Both the position numbers and the translations under genes were made by a program. From Eubacteriaceae bacterium (GTDB lineage: Bacteria; Bacillota; Clostridia; Eubacteriales; Anaerofustaceae), in contig JAGACT010000125.1 of assembly GCA_017613995.1 (NCBI GenBank), positions 1 to 19,941 of the forward strand: a stretch of 19,941 nucleotides of DNA, in the 5' to 3' direction. Below are positions 6,559 through 13,761 of this stretch, one piece after another. Positions within the stretch are counted from its first letter, which is position 1; each line of letters opens with the position of its first letter. Under the pieces are notes generated by a model. It worked only from the letters and a program-made list of their open reading frames with translations, had not been told where the DNA came from and ran no database searches.

Positions 6559-7388
6559 TGCAGATACAGTGGTATCCCGGCCACATGGCCAGGGCCGAGA
6601 GAAAGATAAGGGAGGAGACCTCCAAAGCCGACGTGATAATAATCGTCGGGGATGCCAGGGCTCCCGAAAAGAGCGTCAACGCCGATTTCTACAAAAGCAT
6701 AGGCAATAAAAGGAACATCACCGTATACAACAAATCTTCCCTGGCGGATCCGAAGGCCCTGGAGCGCTGGAAGCAGTGGTACCGGGACAGGAAGGATACG
6801 GTGTACTTCACCGACTGCGTCACCGGGGAAGGCGTGGGATCCGTGGCGAATTATCTCAAGGGGCTGAAAAAGACCTTCAAGTTCGAAAGGGAGGCCAGGG
6901 CCATCGTGGCGGGCATCCCCAACGTGGGAAAATCCCTTCTGATAAACACCCTTTGCCGCCGCGGCAGCGCCCGCACCGGGGACATTCCCGGCGTCACCCG
7001 GGGGACCAACTGGATCAAAAGCGACGAATTCTACCTGCTGGACACTCCCGGAGTGCTGCCGCCGAAGTTCATGGAGCCCCGGGACGGGGTGATATTGGCC
7101 TCCATCGGCTGCGTCAAGGACACCATCCTCAACCGGGAGGACCTGGCCCTGGAGATAATCGCCTTTCTGAAGGACAGGTATCCTGCTCTTTTAAGATCCC
7201 GCTACAAAGTGGAGCCGGAGGGCCTCACCCCCCTGGAGGCCTACGAGGCCATAGCCGCCAGGCGCGGGTTCATCCTCAGGGGAGGGGAATACGATTACGA
7301 GAGATGCGCCTCCACTGTGATAGACGAATTCAGAAGCGGCACCATCGGAAAGATAATGATGTGCCTTCCGGAGGATCTGCCATGCTGA
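6558..7388 (+). CDS. rbgA: Ribosome biogenesis GTPase RbgA (YlqF), with NKSS in place of NKxD
   Basis: 276 residues; circularly permuted GTPase that acts in late assembly of the 50S subunit. It starts with the typical MQIQWYPGHMARAER; then GDARAPEKS (31-39), a G4 region, G1 P-loop GIPNVGKS (119-126), G2 area around T147 in GVTRGT, and G3 DTPG (162-165) in LLDTPGVLPPKF. The C-terminal part (from about 185) matches the RNA-binding helical domain with RYPALLRSRY. The G4 motif, normally NKxD, is N58-K-S-S61: the Asp that gives guanine specificity is Ser (codon 6738-6740). I chose ATG 6558, which overlaps the mtnN stop by one base and gives the family N-terminus; an upstream in-frame ATG at 6525 adds unrelated residues. 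It overlaps rnhB by seven bases. Confidence 0.93.
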   Translation: MQIQWYPGHMARAERKIREETSKADVIIIVGDARAPEKSVNADFYKSIGNKRNITVYNKSSLADPKALERWKQWYRDRKDTVYFTDCVTGEGVGSVANYLKGLKKTFKFEREARAIVAGIPNVGKSLLINTLCRRGSARTGDIPGVTRGTNWIKSDEFYLLDTPGVLPPKFMEPRDGVILASIGCVKDTILNREDLALEIIAFLKDRYPALLRSRYKVEPEGLTPLEAYEAIAARRGFILRGGEYDYERCASTVIDEFRSGTIGKIMMCLPEDLPC

Positions 7389-8161
7389 TGACCGATCCCG
7401 CACAGATGAGCCTTAAAGACATCAGGGCCCTGGCGCAGGATTTGGCTCCCGATGAGATGAGGCAGATGGCGAAGATCCTTTCGCAGGATCCGAGACAGGG
7501 CGTCAGAAACTACGGCGCATCCCTTGAAAAAAAGGCCGACAGGGTACTCACGGAAGCAGCCAGGATCGCCTCCATGAGGCAGACGGAACTGGAACTGATC
7601 CGAAGCGGCATCAGCCCCGTGGCAGGCGTGGACGAAGCCGGCAGGGGCCCCCTCTGCGGCCCCGTGGTGAGCTGCACTCTGATACTGCCGGAGGATTTCG
7701 ATGAGCTGTGGATAAACGATTCCAAGAAGCTCACGGAGAAAAAAAGGGAGGAGCTATTCAGGCTCATCACCGAAAACGCCGTGGCCTGCGAGGTGGGCAT
7801 CGCGGATGCCGCTCTCATCGACGAGATAAACATTCTGCGCGCCACGATCCGCACGGTGGAGGAGAGCCTGGGGAGGATACGGGTGAAACCCGCCATGGTG
7901 CTGCTGGACGCGCTGGAGGTGGATACGCCCATCCCCCAGAGAAGCATAGTCAGGGGGGACGCCACGGTGTACTGCATCGCCGCCGCCAGCATAGTTGCCA
8001 AGGTGAGCAGGGACCGTATGATGTACGAGTACGACAGCATGTATCCGGAGTATCACTTCGCCTCCAACAAGGGCTACGGCACGGCGGACCACATCGAGGC
8101 CCTCAGAAAGTACGGGCCCTGCCCGATACACAGAAAAACATTCATCAGAAATTTTATATAA
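7382..8161 (+). CDS. rnhB: Ribonuclease HII
   Basis: 259 residues, close to Bacillus RnhB. It cuts RNA in RNA-DNA hybrids and nicks at single ribonucleotides in DNA. The catalytic core starts after a helical N-terminal extension of about 75 residues that Firmicute enzymes carry. Active-site residues: D84-E85 in VDEAGRGPLCGPVV, D176 in VLLDALEV, and D211 in AASIVAKVSRDR; RGDATVYCIAAASIVAKV is the usual family block, followed by NKGYGTADHIEAL near the C-terminus. Start ATG 7382 has GGAGG (7370-7374) at seven bases; ATG 7388, which overlaps the rbgA stop as TGATG, is also in frame but 13 bases from that site. The rbgA-rnhB adjacency is common in Firmicutes. Confidence 0.95.
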   Translation: MLMTDPAQMSLKDIRALAQDLAPDEMRQMAKILSQDPRQGVRNYGASLEKKADRVLTEAARIASMRQTELELIRSGISPVAGVDEAGRGPLCGPVVSCTLILPEDFDELWINDSKKLTEKKREELFRLITENAVACEVGIADAALIDEINILRATIRTVEESLGRIRVKPAMVLLDALEVDTPIPQRSIVRGDATVYCIAAASIVAKVSRDRMMYEYDSMYPEYHFASNKGYGTADHIEALRKYGPCPIHRKTFIRNFI

Positions 8162-8180
8162 TCAGGAAACGGAGAGAAAA

Positions 8181-9764
8181 ATGCTGCAGATTACAGATTT
8201 AAGCGTGAGCTTCGGCGCCGAGACCCTTTTCAGGGAAGGGAACATCGTCTTCAACAGAGGCAACTGCTACGGCATCATAGGAGCCAACGGCGCGGGCAAA
8301 TCGACCCTCCTGAAGATACTGGCCGGAGAGATGGAACCCACCACCGGCACCGTTTCGAAGTCAGAGAACGAGAGGATGTCCGTTCTCAGGCAGGACCACT
8401 ACGCCTACGAGGATTATACCGTGCTGGATACCATCGTCATGGGCAACGAGAGGCTCTACGAGATACAGTGCCAGAAGGACGCTCTTTACGCCAAGGAGGA
8501 CTTTACCGAGGAGGACGGCATCCTGGCCAGCGAGCTGGAAGCGGAGTACGCGGAGCTCGACGGCTGGAACAGCGAATCCGACGCGTCCCGTCTCCTGCAG
8601 GGACTGGGGCTTTCGGACGATCTTTTGTACCGCCAGATGTCCAGCCTAGGGGAGAAGGAGAAGGTCAAGATCCTGCTGTGCCAGGCCCTTTTCGGAAACC
8701 CCGACATCATACTGCTGGACGAGCCCACCAACGGCATCGACATCGCCTCGGTCAACTGGCTGGAGGAGTTCCTGATCGATTTCGAGGGCACGGTCATAGT
8801 GGTCTCCCACGACAGGCACTTCCTCAACGCTGTATGCACCCACATCGTGGACATCGACTACGGCATGATCAAGCTGTACATAGGAAACTACGAGTTCTGG
8901 TACGATTCATCCCAGCTCATCCAGAGGATGATCCGCAACCAGAACAAGAAGAAGGAAGACAAGATCAGGGAGCTGCAGACCTTCATCGCCCGCTTCTCCG
9001 CCAATAAGTCCAAGTCCCGTCAGGCGACCTCCAGAAAGAAGCTGCTGGAGAAGATCCAGGTGGAGCAGCTGCCCGCCTCTTCCCGCCGCTATCCCTGGGT
9101 GGGATTCGAAATGGACCGGGAGCCCGGAAAGGAGATCCTCACCGTGGAGGGCATCTCCAAGACCGTGGACGGCGTGAAGCTTCTCAACAACGTGAGCTTC
9201 AGGGTCAACCGCGACGACAAGATCGCCTTCATAGGGGAGAACGACCTGGCCCCCACAATACTCTTCCGCATCATCATGGGAGAGCTCGAGCCGGACGAAG
9301 GTACCTACAAGTGGGGCAGCACCGTGACCCAGAGCTATTTCCCCATAGACAATTCGGAATACTTCCGCGACGGAGACCTTACCATCCTCAAGTGGCTGGA
9401 GCAGTACGCCAGGGACACCACCGAGACCTACCTCAGGAGCTTTCTGGGCAGGATGCTCTTCTCCCAGGAGGAAGTCTTCAAGCCCGTTAAGGTCCTCTCA
9501 GGAGGGGAGAAGGTCAGATGCATGCTTTCCAGGATGATGATGTTCGGCTCCAACGTGCTGGTGATGGACCAGCCCACCAACCATCTGGACCTCGAGAGCA
9601 TCACTGCCCTGAACAACGGTCTCATAGACTTCAAGGGGATCGTTCTCTTCTCCTGCCATGACCACGAGTTCGTGCAGACGGTGGCCAACAGGATCATAGA
9701 GATCACCCCCGACGGCATCCGCGACAAGATGTGCACCTACGATGAATACCTCGAACTGGTTTAG
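8181..9764 (+). CDS. ABC-F family ATPase (YbiT-like) with a degenerate second ATP site
   Basis: 527 residues, two ABC domains in one chain with no membrane segments, joined by a charged helical linker (about 245-300, ending in a KKLLEKIQVEQLP stretch). ABC-F proteins bind the ribosomal E site and modulate translation or relieve antibiotic or peptide stalling; which applies here is unknown. Domain 1: Walker A GANGAGKST (34-42), Walker B ILLDEPTN (about 176-184), switch SHDRH. Domain 2: signature LSGGE (439-443). These make ATP site I complete. Site II is not: Walker A of domain 2 reads G352-E-N-D-L-A-P358-T, with Pro for Lys; its Walker B ends MDQPTNHLD, Gln for the catalytic Glu; and the domain 1 signature is LGEKE near residue 157. 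GGAGAG at 8171-8176 sets the start. Nineteen bases follow rnhB; the 3' end overlaps the next gene by 23 bases. Confidence 0.88.
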   Translation: MLQITDLSVSFGAETLFREGNIVFNRGNCYGIIGANGAGKSTLLKILAGEMEPTTGTVSKSENERMSVLRQDHYAYEDYTVLDTIVMGNERLYEIQCQKDALYAKEDFTEEDGILASELEAEYAELDGWNSESDASRLLQGLGLSDDLLYRQMSSLGEKEKVKILLCQALFGNPDIILLDEPTNGIDIASVNWLEEFLIDFEGTVIVVSHDRHFLNAVCTHIVDIDYGMIKLYIGNYEFWYDSSQLIQRMIRNQNKKKEDKIRELQTFIARFSANKSKSRQATSRKKLLEKIQVEQLPASSRRYPWVGFEMDREPGKEILTVEGISKTVDGVKLLNNVSFRVNRDDKIAFIGENDLAPTILFRIIMGELEPDEGTYKWGSTVTQSYFPIDNSEYFRDGDLTILKWLEQYARDTTETYLRSFLGRMLFSQEEVFKPVKVLSGGEKVRCMLSRMMMFGSNVLVMDQPTNHLDLESITALNNGLIDFKGIVLFSCHDHEFVQTVANRIIEITPDGIRDKMCTYDEYLELV

Positions 9765-10206
9765 GCGCAGCCTGCCGCTGGCTTCACGTCTGGCCCTGTG
9801 GTCCCTGCTGGTATTTTTCATAATCGTGTCCGTACCTGTATCGGGAGCCCAGAGCGAGTATCTCAGGCTGGGGCTTTCAGACGTGAGCATCCGCTCCCTG
9901 AGGCTTTTCACCTTCAGCGGACAGCCCTACTATTCCATGGTGCACGAGGAGTTTTTCACCGAGGACGGGCAGGTGCTGGAGGAACTGACCGCCCAGCTGG
10001 ACCGCCAGTATCCCGCGGATGCTCCCGAAGGGCAGCCCCTGTGCTGGGGCGAGATGGCCCTTTCGGACGGCAGGATCATCTCCATGGAGGTCTACCCCGA
10101 CACGGTGGTGCTTCAGCAGGGCCTCGCGGTGATGAGGTGCAGCCTTCCCGCCGAGCTCTTCCTGAGTGTCCATCCGGAAGCCGGCAGTGAGGACAGCGGG
10201 GAGTGA
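9742..10206 (+). CDS. Small exported or membrane-anchored protein of unknown function
   Basis: 154 residues; I do not recognise the family. A basic N-terminus (two Arg at 8-9, Arg 16) and a hydrophobic stretch at about 17-34 followed by VSGAQS suggest a signal peptide or anchor, with a small acidic extracellular domain behind it. That domain has no repeats, two isolated Cys (about 100 and 131) that could form a disulphide, and a hydrophilic acidic tail. The frame overlaps the end of the ABC-F gene by 23 bases and has no clear Shine-Dalgarno sequence, so expression would depend on coupling to the upstream gene. Codon usage is like that of the neighbours, which supports it being real. Probably the last gene of the mtnN operon. 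Confidence 0.6.
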   Translation: MNTSNWFRRSLPLASRLALWSLLVFFIIVSVPVSGAQSEYLRLGLSDVSIRSLRLFTFSGQPYYSMVHEEFFTEDGQVLEELTAQLDRQYPADAPEGQPLCWGEMALSDGRIISMEVYPDTVVLQQGLAVMRCSLPAELFLSVHPEAGSEDSGE

Positions 10207-10240
10207 GCCGAAAATTATAATAATGTGGCTCATTTCATTT
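10204..10240 (+). terminator. Possible weak terminator at the end of the mtnN operon
   Basis: TGAGCC (10204-10209) can pair with GGCTCA (10227-10232) around a long AT-rich 17-base loop, followed by TTTCATTT. The short stem and large loop make it a weak candidate; no better terminator is visible before tig, so readthrough into tig is possible. Confidence 0.25.
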
Positions 10241-10257
10241 CCTACCAAAATGAAATG
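10231..10257. promoter_or_regulatory. Perfect 10-bp inverted repeat upstream of tig (candidate operator)
   Basis: CATTTCATTT (10231-10240) and AAATGAAATG (10248-10257) are exact reverse complements separated by seven bases. The dyad ends directly against the extended -10 element of the tig promoter and covers the region where a -35 box would lie, so a bound protein could block or help polymerase. As RNA it would be a weak AT-rich stem. Confidence 0.55.
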
Positions 10258-10266
10258 TGATATTAT
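10258..10266 (+). promoter_or_regulatory. Extended -10 promoter of tig-clpP-clpX
   Basis: TGA followed directly by TATTAT (10261-10266). The -35 region lies inside the inverted repeat and is a poor match. Transcription would start near 10273, leaving a leader of about 34 bases with AGGAG at 10296-10300. Confidence 0.5.
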
Positions 10267-10306
10267 ATACAAGTTGACAATGTGTTAAGAAAGATAGGAG
10301 AACAAA

Positions 10307-11659
10307 ATGACTTTTGAGCTTGTTTCCAACGAAAAGAATGTAGCGAGAGTTAAGCTCACGATACCCAAGGAGGATTTCGACAGAGCGATAGTAAAGGTCT
10401 ACAACCGCAACAAGAGCCGTTTCAATATACCCGGATTCAGAAAGGGCAAAGCTCCCCTGGCGATCATCGAACAGCGTTACGGCAAGGGAGTGTTCTATGA
10501 GGACGCCATCGACGAGTGCTTCCCCGCTGCCTACGGCGACTGCCTGAAGGAAGGAGAATTCGACGCTGTCGCGTCTCCCTCTCTGGTGGAGATCAACGAG
10601 GTGGGAGAGAACGGAGCGGTCCTCACCGTGGACATCCCGCTGCATCCCGAATTCGAACTGGCCGAATACAAGGGCATCAAGGTCGGTCCGCTGAAGTACA
10701 CCTTCAAGAAGTCCGATCTGGACGCCAGAATAAAGGAGATGCAGGAGAAGGACGTGCGTCTCGAGACCCTCGACGACACCAGGAGCAAGAAGGACGATAC
10801 GGTCATAATCGATTTCGAAGGCTTCGTGGACGGTGAGGCATTCGAGGGAGGAAAGGCCGAGGACTACTCTCTGGTACTGGGCAGCAACACCTTCATCCCC
10901 GGATTCGAGGATCAGCTCGTGGGCAAGAAGGCCGGCCAGAAGGTCGACGTCAAGGTCACGTTCCCCGAGGAATACCATGCCGAGAACCTCAAGGGCAAGG
11001 AAGCCCTCTTCAAGTGCGAGGTCAAGGCCGTCCAGAGAAAGATCTATCCCGAAGTGGACGACGAGTTCGCCATCGATCTCGGATATGAGAATCTCGAGGA
11101 CATGAAGGCTCATCTCAAGGACGAGATCAAGGAATCCAAGACCCAGGAGCTGAGGGACGGAGCGGCCAACAAGATCTTCGAGGAGCTTCTCGATAAGACC
11201 GAGATCGATCTTCCCGCCGCATACGTGGAGGAGAGAGCCAGGGCCCTCAAGGAAGACAACGACGCACAGATCCAGAGCCGCGGCATAGATCCCGGGACCT
11301 ACTACAAATTTATGGCTCTTCAGAGCGGCATCGAGGACGAGGAGCAGGCCAACGAGATGTTCATGAACGTGTTCAGGCGCCAGGCCGACAGGGATCTTCG
11401 CACGGAGCTGATAGTCGAAGAGATCCTCAAGAAGGAGGAAATGCCCGTGTCCGACGAGGAATTCGACAAGGAATGCGAAGTGTACGCATCCAGGATGGGG
11501 CAGACTGTCGAGGAGTTCAAGAAGGAGTGCGAGGAAAAGGATTACGTAAAGGAATACGTACTGACCGGCATCAGACGCGCCAAGCTCATCGACTACCTTC
11601 TCAGCGTGGCCGACACCTCCAAGGAAGACAAGAAGGCCAAGGAAGAGGCCGCAGAGTAA
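10307..11659 (+). CDS. tig: Trigger factor (ribosome-associated chaperone and peptidyl-prolyl isomerase)
   Basis: 450 residues, the usual length. It docks at the ribosomal tunnel exit and shields nascent chains; the middle domain is an FKBP-type prolyl isomerase. N-terminal ribosome-binding domain with the signature GFRKGKAP (43-50). FKBP domain about 163-243: DTVIIDFEGFVDGEAFEGG, then LGSNTFIPGFEDQLVG and VTFPEEY. The C-terminal helical chaperone domain occupies about 250-440 and ends in a Lys/Glu-rich tail. Start set by AGGAG six bases upstream of ATG. It is the first gene of tig-clpP-clpX, an arrangement that is widely conserved and links folding of new proteins to degradation of failed ones. 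Confidence 0.97.
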   Translation: MTFELVSNEKNVARVKLTIPKEDFDRAIVKVYNRNKSRFNIPGFRKGKAPLAIIEQRYGKGVFYEDAIDECFPAAYGDCLKEGEFDAVASPSLVEINEVGENGAVLTVDIPLHPEFELAEYKGIKVGPLKYTFKKSDLDARIKEMQEKDVRLETLDDTRSKKDDTVIIDFEGFVDGEAFEGGKAEDYSLVLGSNTFIPGFEDQLVGKKAGQKVDVKVTFPEEYHAENLKGKEALFKCEVKAVQRKIYPEVDDEFAIDLGYENLEDMKAHLKDEIKESKTQELRDGAANKIFEELLDKTEIDLPAAYVEERARALKEDNDAQIQSRGIDPGTYYKFMALQSGIEDEEQANEMFMNVFRRQADRDLRTELIVEEILKKEEMPVSDEEFDKECEVYASRMGQTVEEFKKECEEKDYVKEYVLTGIRRAKLIDYLLSVADTSKEDKKAKEEAAE

Positions 11660-11682
11660 TACCGAATAACACTGAAATATGC

Positions 11683-11713
11683 ATGATCCCGTCATGGCTG
11701 ACGGGATCATTTT
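11683..11713 (+). terminator. Hairpin between tig and clpP (partial terminator or processing site)
   Basis: A perfect 12-bp stem, 11683-11694 with 11699-11710, closes on a four-base loop and is followed by only three to four T. The short T-tract suggests incomplete termination, which would lower clpP-clpX relative to tig, or an RNA-stability element. The clpP ribosome binding site starts eight bases later, at 11718. Confidence 0.6.
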
Positions 11714-11731
11714 GAACAAGGAGGAAACACA

Positions 11732-12313
11732 ATGAGTTTGATCCCAATGGTGGTGGAGCAGACCTCGAAAGGGGAACGCAGCTATGACATCTATTCAAGA
11801 CTTCTCAAGGACCGCATCATCATGCTGACCGGAGAGATCACCGAGGAGACCGCGGACCTGACGGTGGCTCAGCTTCTTTTCCTGGAAGCGGACGACGCGA
11901 AGAAGGACATCAGCCTTTACATCAACAGCCCCGGCGGCAGCGTAACGGCGGGCCTCGCCATCTACGATACCATGAACTTCATAGCCTGCGACGTTTCCAC
12001 CATATGCATAGGCCAGGCTGCATCCATGGGAGCCCTGCTTCTGGCCAGCGGCACGAAGGGAAAGCGCTATGCCCTGCCCAACAGCGAGATCATGATCCAC
12101 CAGCCCCTGGGAGGAGCCCAGGGAAAGAGCACCGACGTGGAGATCTACGCCAGAAGGCTCCTTCGGACCCGGGAGACCCTGAACCGCATCCTCAGCGAGA
12201 GGACCGGAAAGGACCTGGAGACCATCGCCGCCGATACGGAAAAGGACAACTTCATGAGCAGCGCGGAGGCGCTGGAATACGGCCTTATAGACAGGGTCAT
12301 GGAAAAGAGGTAG
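11732..12313 (+). CDS. clpP: ATP-dependent Clp protease proteolytic subunit ClpP
   Basis: 193 residues, the mature family length with no long propeptide. ClpP forms the two-ring barrel serine peptidase that degrades proteins unfolded by ClpX or other Clp ATPases in the cytoplasm. The catalytic triad is visible: S98 in GQAASMGALLLASG, H123 in IMIHQPLGG, and D172 in DTEKDNFMSS. The oxyanion region NSPGGSVTAG (65-74) is present. An ideal AAGGAGG (11718-11724) lies seven bases before ATG. Only three bases separate its stop from the clpX start, so protease and unfoldase are made together. Confidence 0.98.
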   Translation: MSLIPMVVEQTSKGERSYDIYSRLLKDRIIMLTGEITEETADLTVAQLLFLEADDAKKDISLYINSPGGSVTAGLAIYDTMNFIACDVSTICIGQAASMGALLLASGTKGKRYALPNSEIMIHQPLGGAQGKSTDVEIYARRLLRTRETLNRILSERTGKDLETIAADTEKDNFMSSAEALEYGLIDRVMEKR

Positions 12314-12316
12314 CGG

Positions 12317-13609
12317 ATGAGCAATAAAAGGGAAGAGGTAAGATGCTCCTTCTGCGGCAAGAGCCGCAGCGAAGTCGCCGACATGGTGGTCACTCCCTAC
12401 GGAGCCATCTGCGACGAGTGCGTCTACATCCTTTACGAACACTTCTACGGGGATGACTTCGGCCGCGCCGGCAGCGGAAGGCGTCCGGCGCCCTCGGGCT
12501 TCAGGATGGAGAACGTGAAGAAGCCCTCCGAGATAAAGACGATCCTCGACGAATACGTCATCGGTCAGGATGACGCGAAGAAAGCCCTGTGCGTGGCGGT
12601 GTACAACCACTACAAGAGGGTCATCAACCACGGAATGAACTCCGAGACCGAGATAGTGAAGAGCAACATCCTTCTGGTGGGACCCACCGGCAGCGGCAAG
12701 ACCTATCTTGCCCAGACCCTGGCAAAGGCCCTGGACGTGCCCTTCGCCATCACCGACGCCACCAGCCTCACCGAGGCCGGATACGTGGGCGAGGACGTGG
12801 AGAACATCCTTCTGAGACTCATACAGGCGGCGGACTACGATATAGAAAAGGCCCAGTACGGCATCATCTACGTGGACGAGATAGACAAGATCGCCCGCAA
12901 GGGAGAGAATGTTTCCATAACCAGGGACGTGTCCGGCGAGGGCGTGCAGCAGGCACTGCTCAAGATCGTCGAGGGCACCGTGGCCAACGTGCCTCCCCAG
13001 GGAGGAAGGAAGCATCCCCAGCAGGAATTCATACCCATCGACACCACGAACATACTCTTCATCTGCGGAGGGGCCTTCGACGGCCTGGACAAGATCATCC
13101 AGTCCAGGATCGCCACCAAGTCCCTGGGCTTCGAAGCAAACATCATGGACAACGGCGACAGGGAGACGGACGAGCTTCTCAGGATGGTGACTCCCCAGGA
13201 TATGGTGCGCTACGGGCTGATCCCCGAACTGGTGGGACGCCTTCCCGTGATCGCAGCCCTCAGCGGACTGGACGAGGAGACCCTCGTGAGGATCATGACC
13301 GAGCCCAAGAATTCCGTCATCAGGCAGTATACCGAGCTGCTCTCGATGGACGGGATAAAGCTGTCCTTCGAGGACGAGGCGGTCAGGAGGATCGCTTCCA
13401 CTGCCATAGAGCTGGGCACCGGCGCCAGGGGCATCAAGAGCATCATCGAAAAGGTGATGCAGGATATCATGTTCGAAGCCCCCGACATGGATGACCTCAG
13501 GGAGATCATCGTAACGCCCGAAGCGGTGGAGGATACCTCCAGGGTCATGGAGCTGGTAAAGACCGTCCGCAAGACTGAAAAGAAAAGGAAAGCTTCTTCG
13601 GAAGAATGA
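12317..13609 (+). CDS. clpX: ATP-dependent Clp protease ATP-binding subunit ClpX
   Basis: 430 residues, the usual length. This AAA+ unfoldase recognises tagged or damaged proteins and threads them into ClpP. N-terminal zinc-binding domain with C10-x2-C13 and C32-x2-C35; Walker A GPTGSGKT (122-129); pore loop GYVG (155-158); Walker B IIYVDE (183-188); the RKH pore loop in GGRKHPQQEF (about 231-240); and SLGFEA near 268-273, the IGF-type loop that docks on ClpP. All key functional elements are intact. Start: AAGAGG at 12305-12310, six bases upstream, inside the end of clpP. A strong terminator follows. In Bacillus a lon gene often follows clpX; here it does not. Confidence 0.98.
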   Translation: MSNKREEVRCSFCGKSRSEVADMVVTPYGAICDECVYILYEHFYGDDFGRAGSGRRPAPSGFRMENVKKPSEIKTILDEYVIGQDDAKKALCVAVYNHYKRVINHGMNSETEIVKSNILLVGPTGSGKTYLAQTLAKALDVPFAITDATSLTEAGYVGEDVENILLRLIQAADYDIEKAQYGIIYVDEIDKIARKGENVSITRDVSGEGVQQALLKIVEGTVANVPPQGGRKHPQQEFIPIDTTNILFICGGAFDGLDKIIQSRIATKSLGFEANIMDNGDRETDELLRMVTPQDMVRYGLIPELVGRLPVIAALSGLDEETLVRIMTEPKNSVIRQYTELLSMDGIKLSFEDEAVRRIASTAIELGTGARGIKSIIEKVMQDIMFEAPDMDDLREIIVTPEAVEDTSRVMELVKTVRKTEKKRKASSEE

Positions 13610-13621
13610 GAAAGCACAGCA

Positions 13622-13662
13622 GCGCAGCCCGGGTCCGACAGGCCCGGGCCGCGATTTTTTTT
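13622..13662 (+). terminator. Strong intrinsic terminator after clpX
   Basis: GCCCGGG (13627-13633) pairs with CCCGGGC (13643-13649), with two more GC pairs inside a one-base bulge and a GACA loop. A run of eight T follows at 13655-13662. This isolates the Clp operon from the MarR-ABC operon. Confidence 0.9.
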
Positions 13663-13692
13663 CTTCTGAAAGAAAAAATTTTGAATGAAATA

Positions 13693-13721
13693 TTGACTTG
13701 GACTGCCGCATTTAGTAAAAT
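13693..13721 (+). promoter_or_regulatory. Canonical promoter of the marR-ABC operon
   Basis: TTGACT (13693-13698), 17-base spacer, TAAAAT (13716-13721). It is the best sigma-A-type promoter in the window. Transcription would begin near 13728, immediately before the first operator dyad. A second TATAAT at 13772-13777 lacks a convincing -35 box. Confidence 0.75.
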
Positions 13722-13731
13722 ACGGATATAG

Positions 13732-13743
13732 TAAGATACCTTA
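13732..13743. promoter_or_regulatory. Operator dyad 1 for the MarR regulator
   Basis: TAAGATACCTTA: a 12-bp imperfect palindrome with exact TAAG-N4-CTTA arms, located just past the predicted transcription start. A bound MarR dimer would block the promoter, giving negative autoregulation. A similar half-site, AGTAAAATAC (13714-13723), overlaps the -10 box and resembles AGTAAGATAC (13730-13739). Confidence 0.6.
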
Positions 13744-13761
13744 TGTTAATATGCATTATCA

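Noticed and set aside
6776..7381. Long upstream extension of the rnhB frame inside rbgA
   Set aside because: The extension reads as Arg/Gly/His-rich nonsense from the second frame of rbgA; the ribosome binding site at 7370-7374 fixes the start at 7382.
10274..10279. TTGACA downstream of the tig extended -10 element
   Set aside because: No -10 box lies 16-18 bases downstream; that region holds the tig ribosome binding site.
10235..11719. 494-codon open frame antisense to tig
   Set aside because: The protein is Leu/Val/Gly-rich without motifs, has no ribosome binding site, and the opposite strand encodes a clear trigger factor.
11795..13711. 638-codon open frame antisense to clpP-clpX
   Set aside because: It lies exactly opposite two well-supported genes and crosses the intergenic terminator; its translation is rich in His/Gly/Val with no domain, a by-product of GC-biased third positions.
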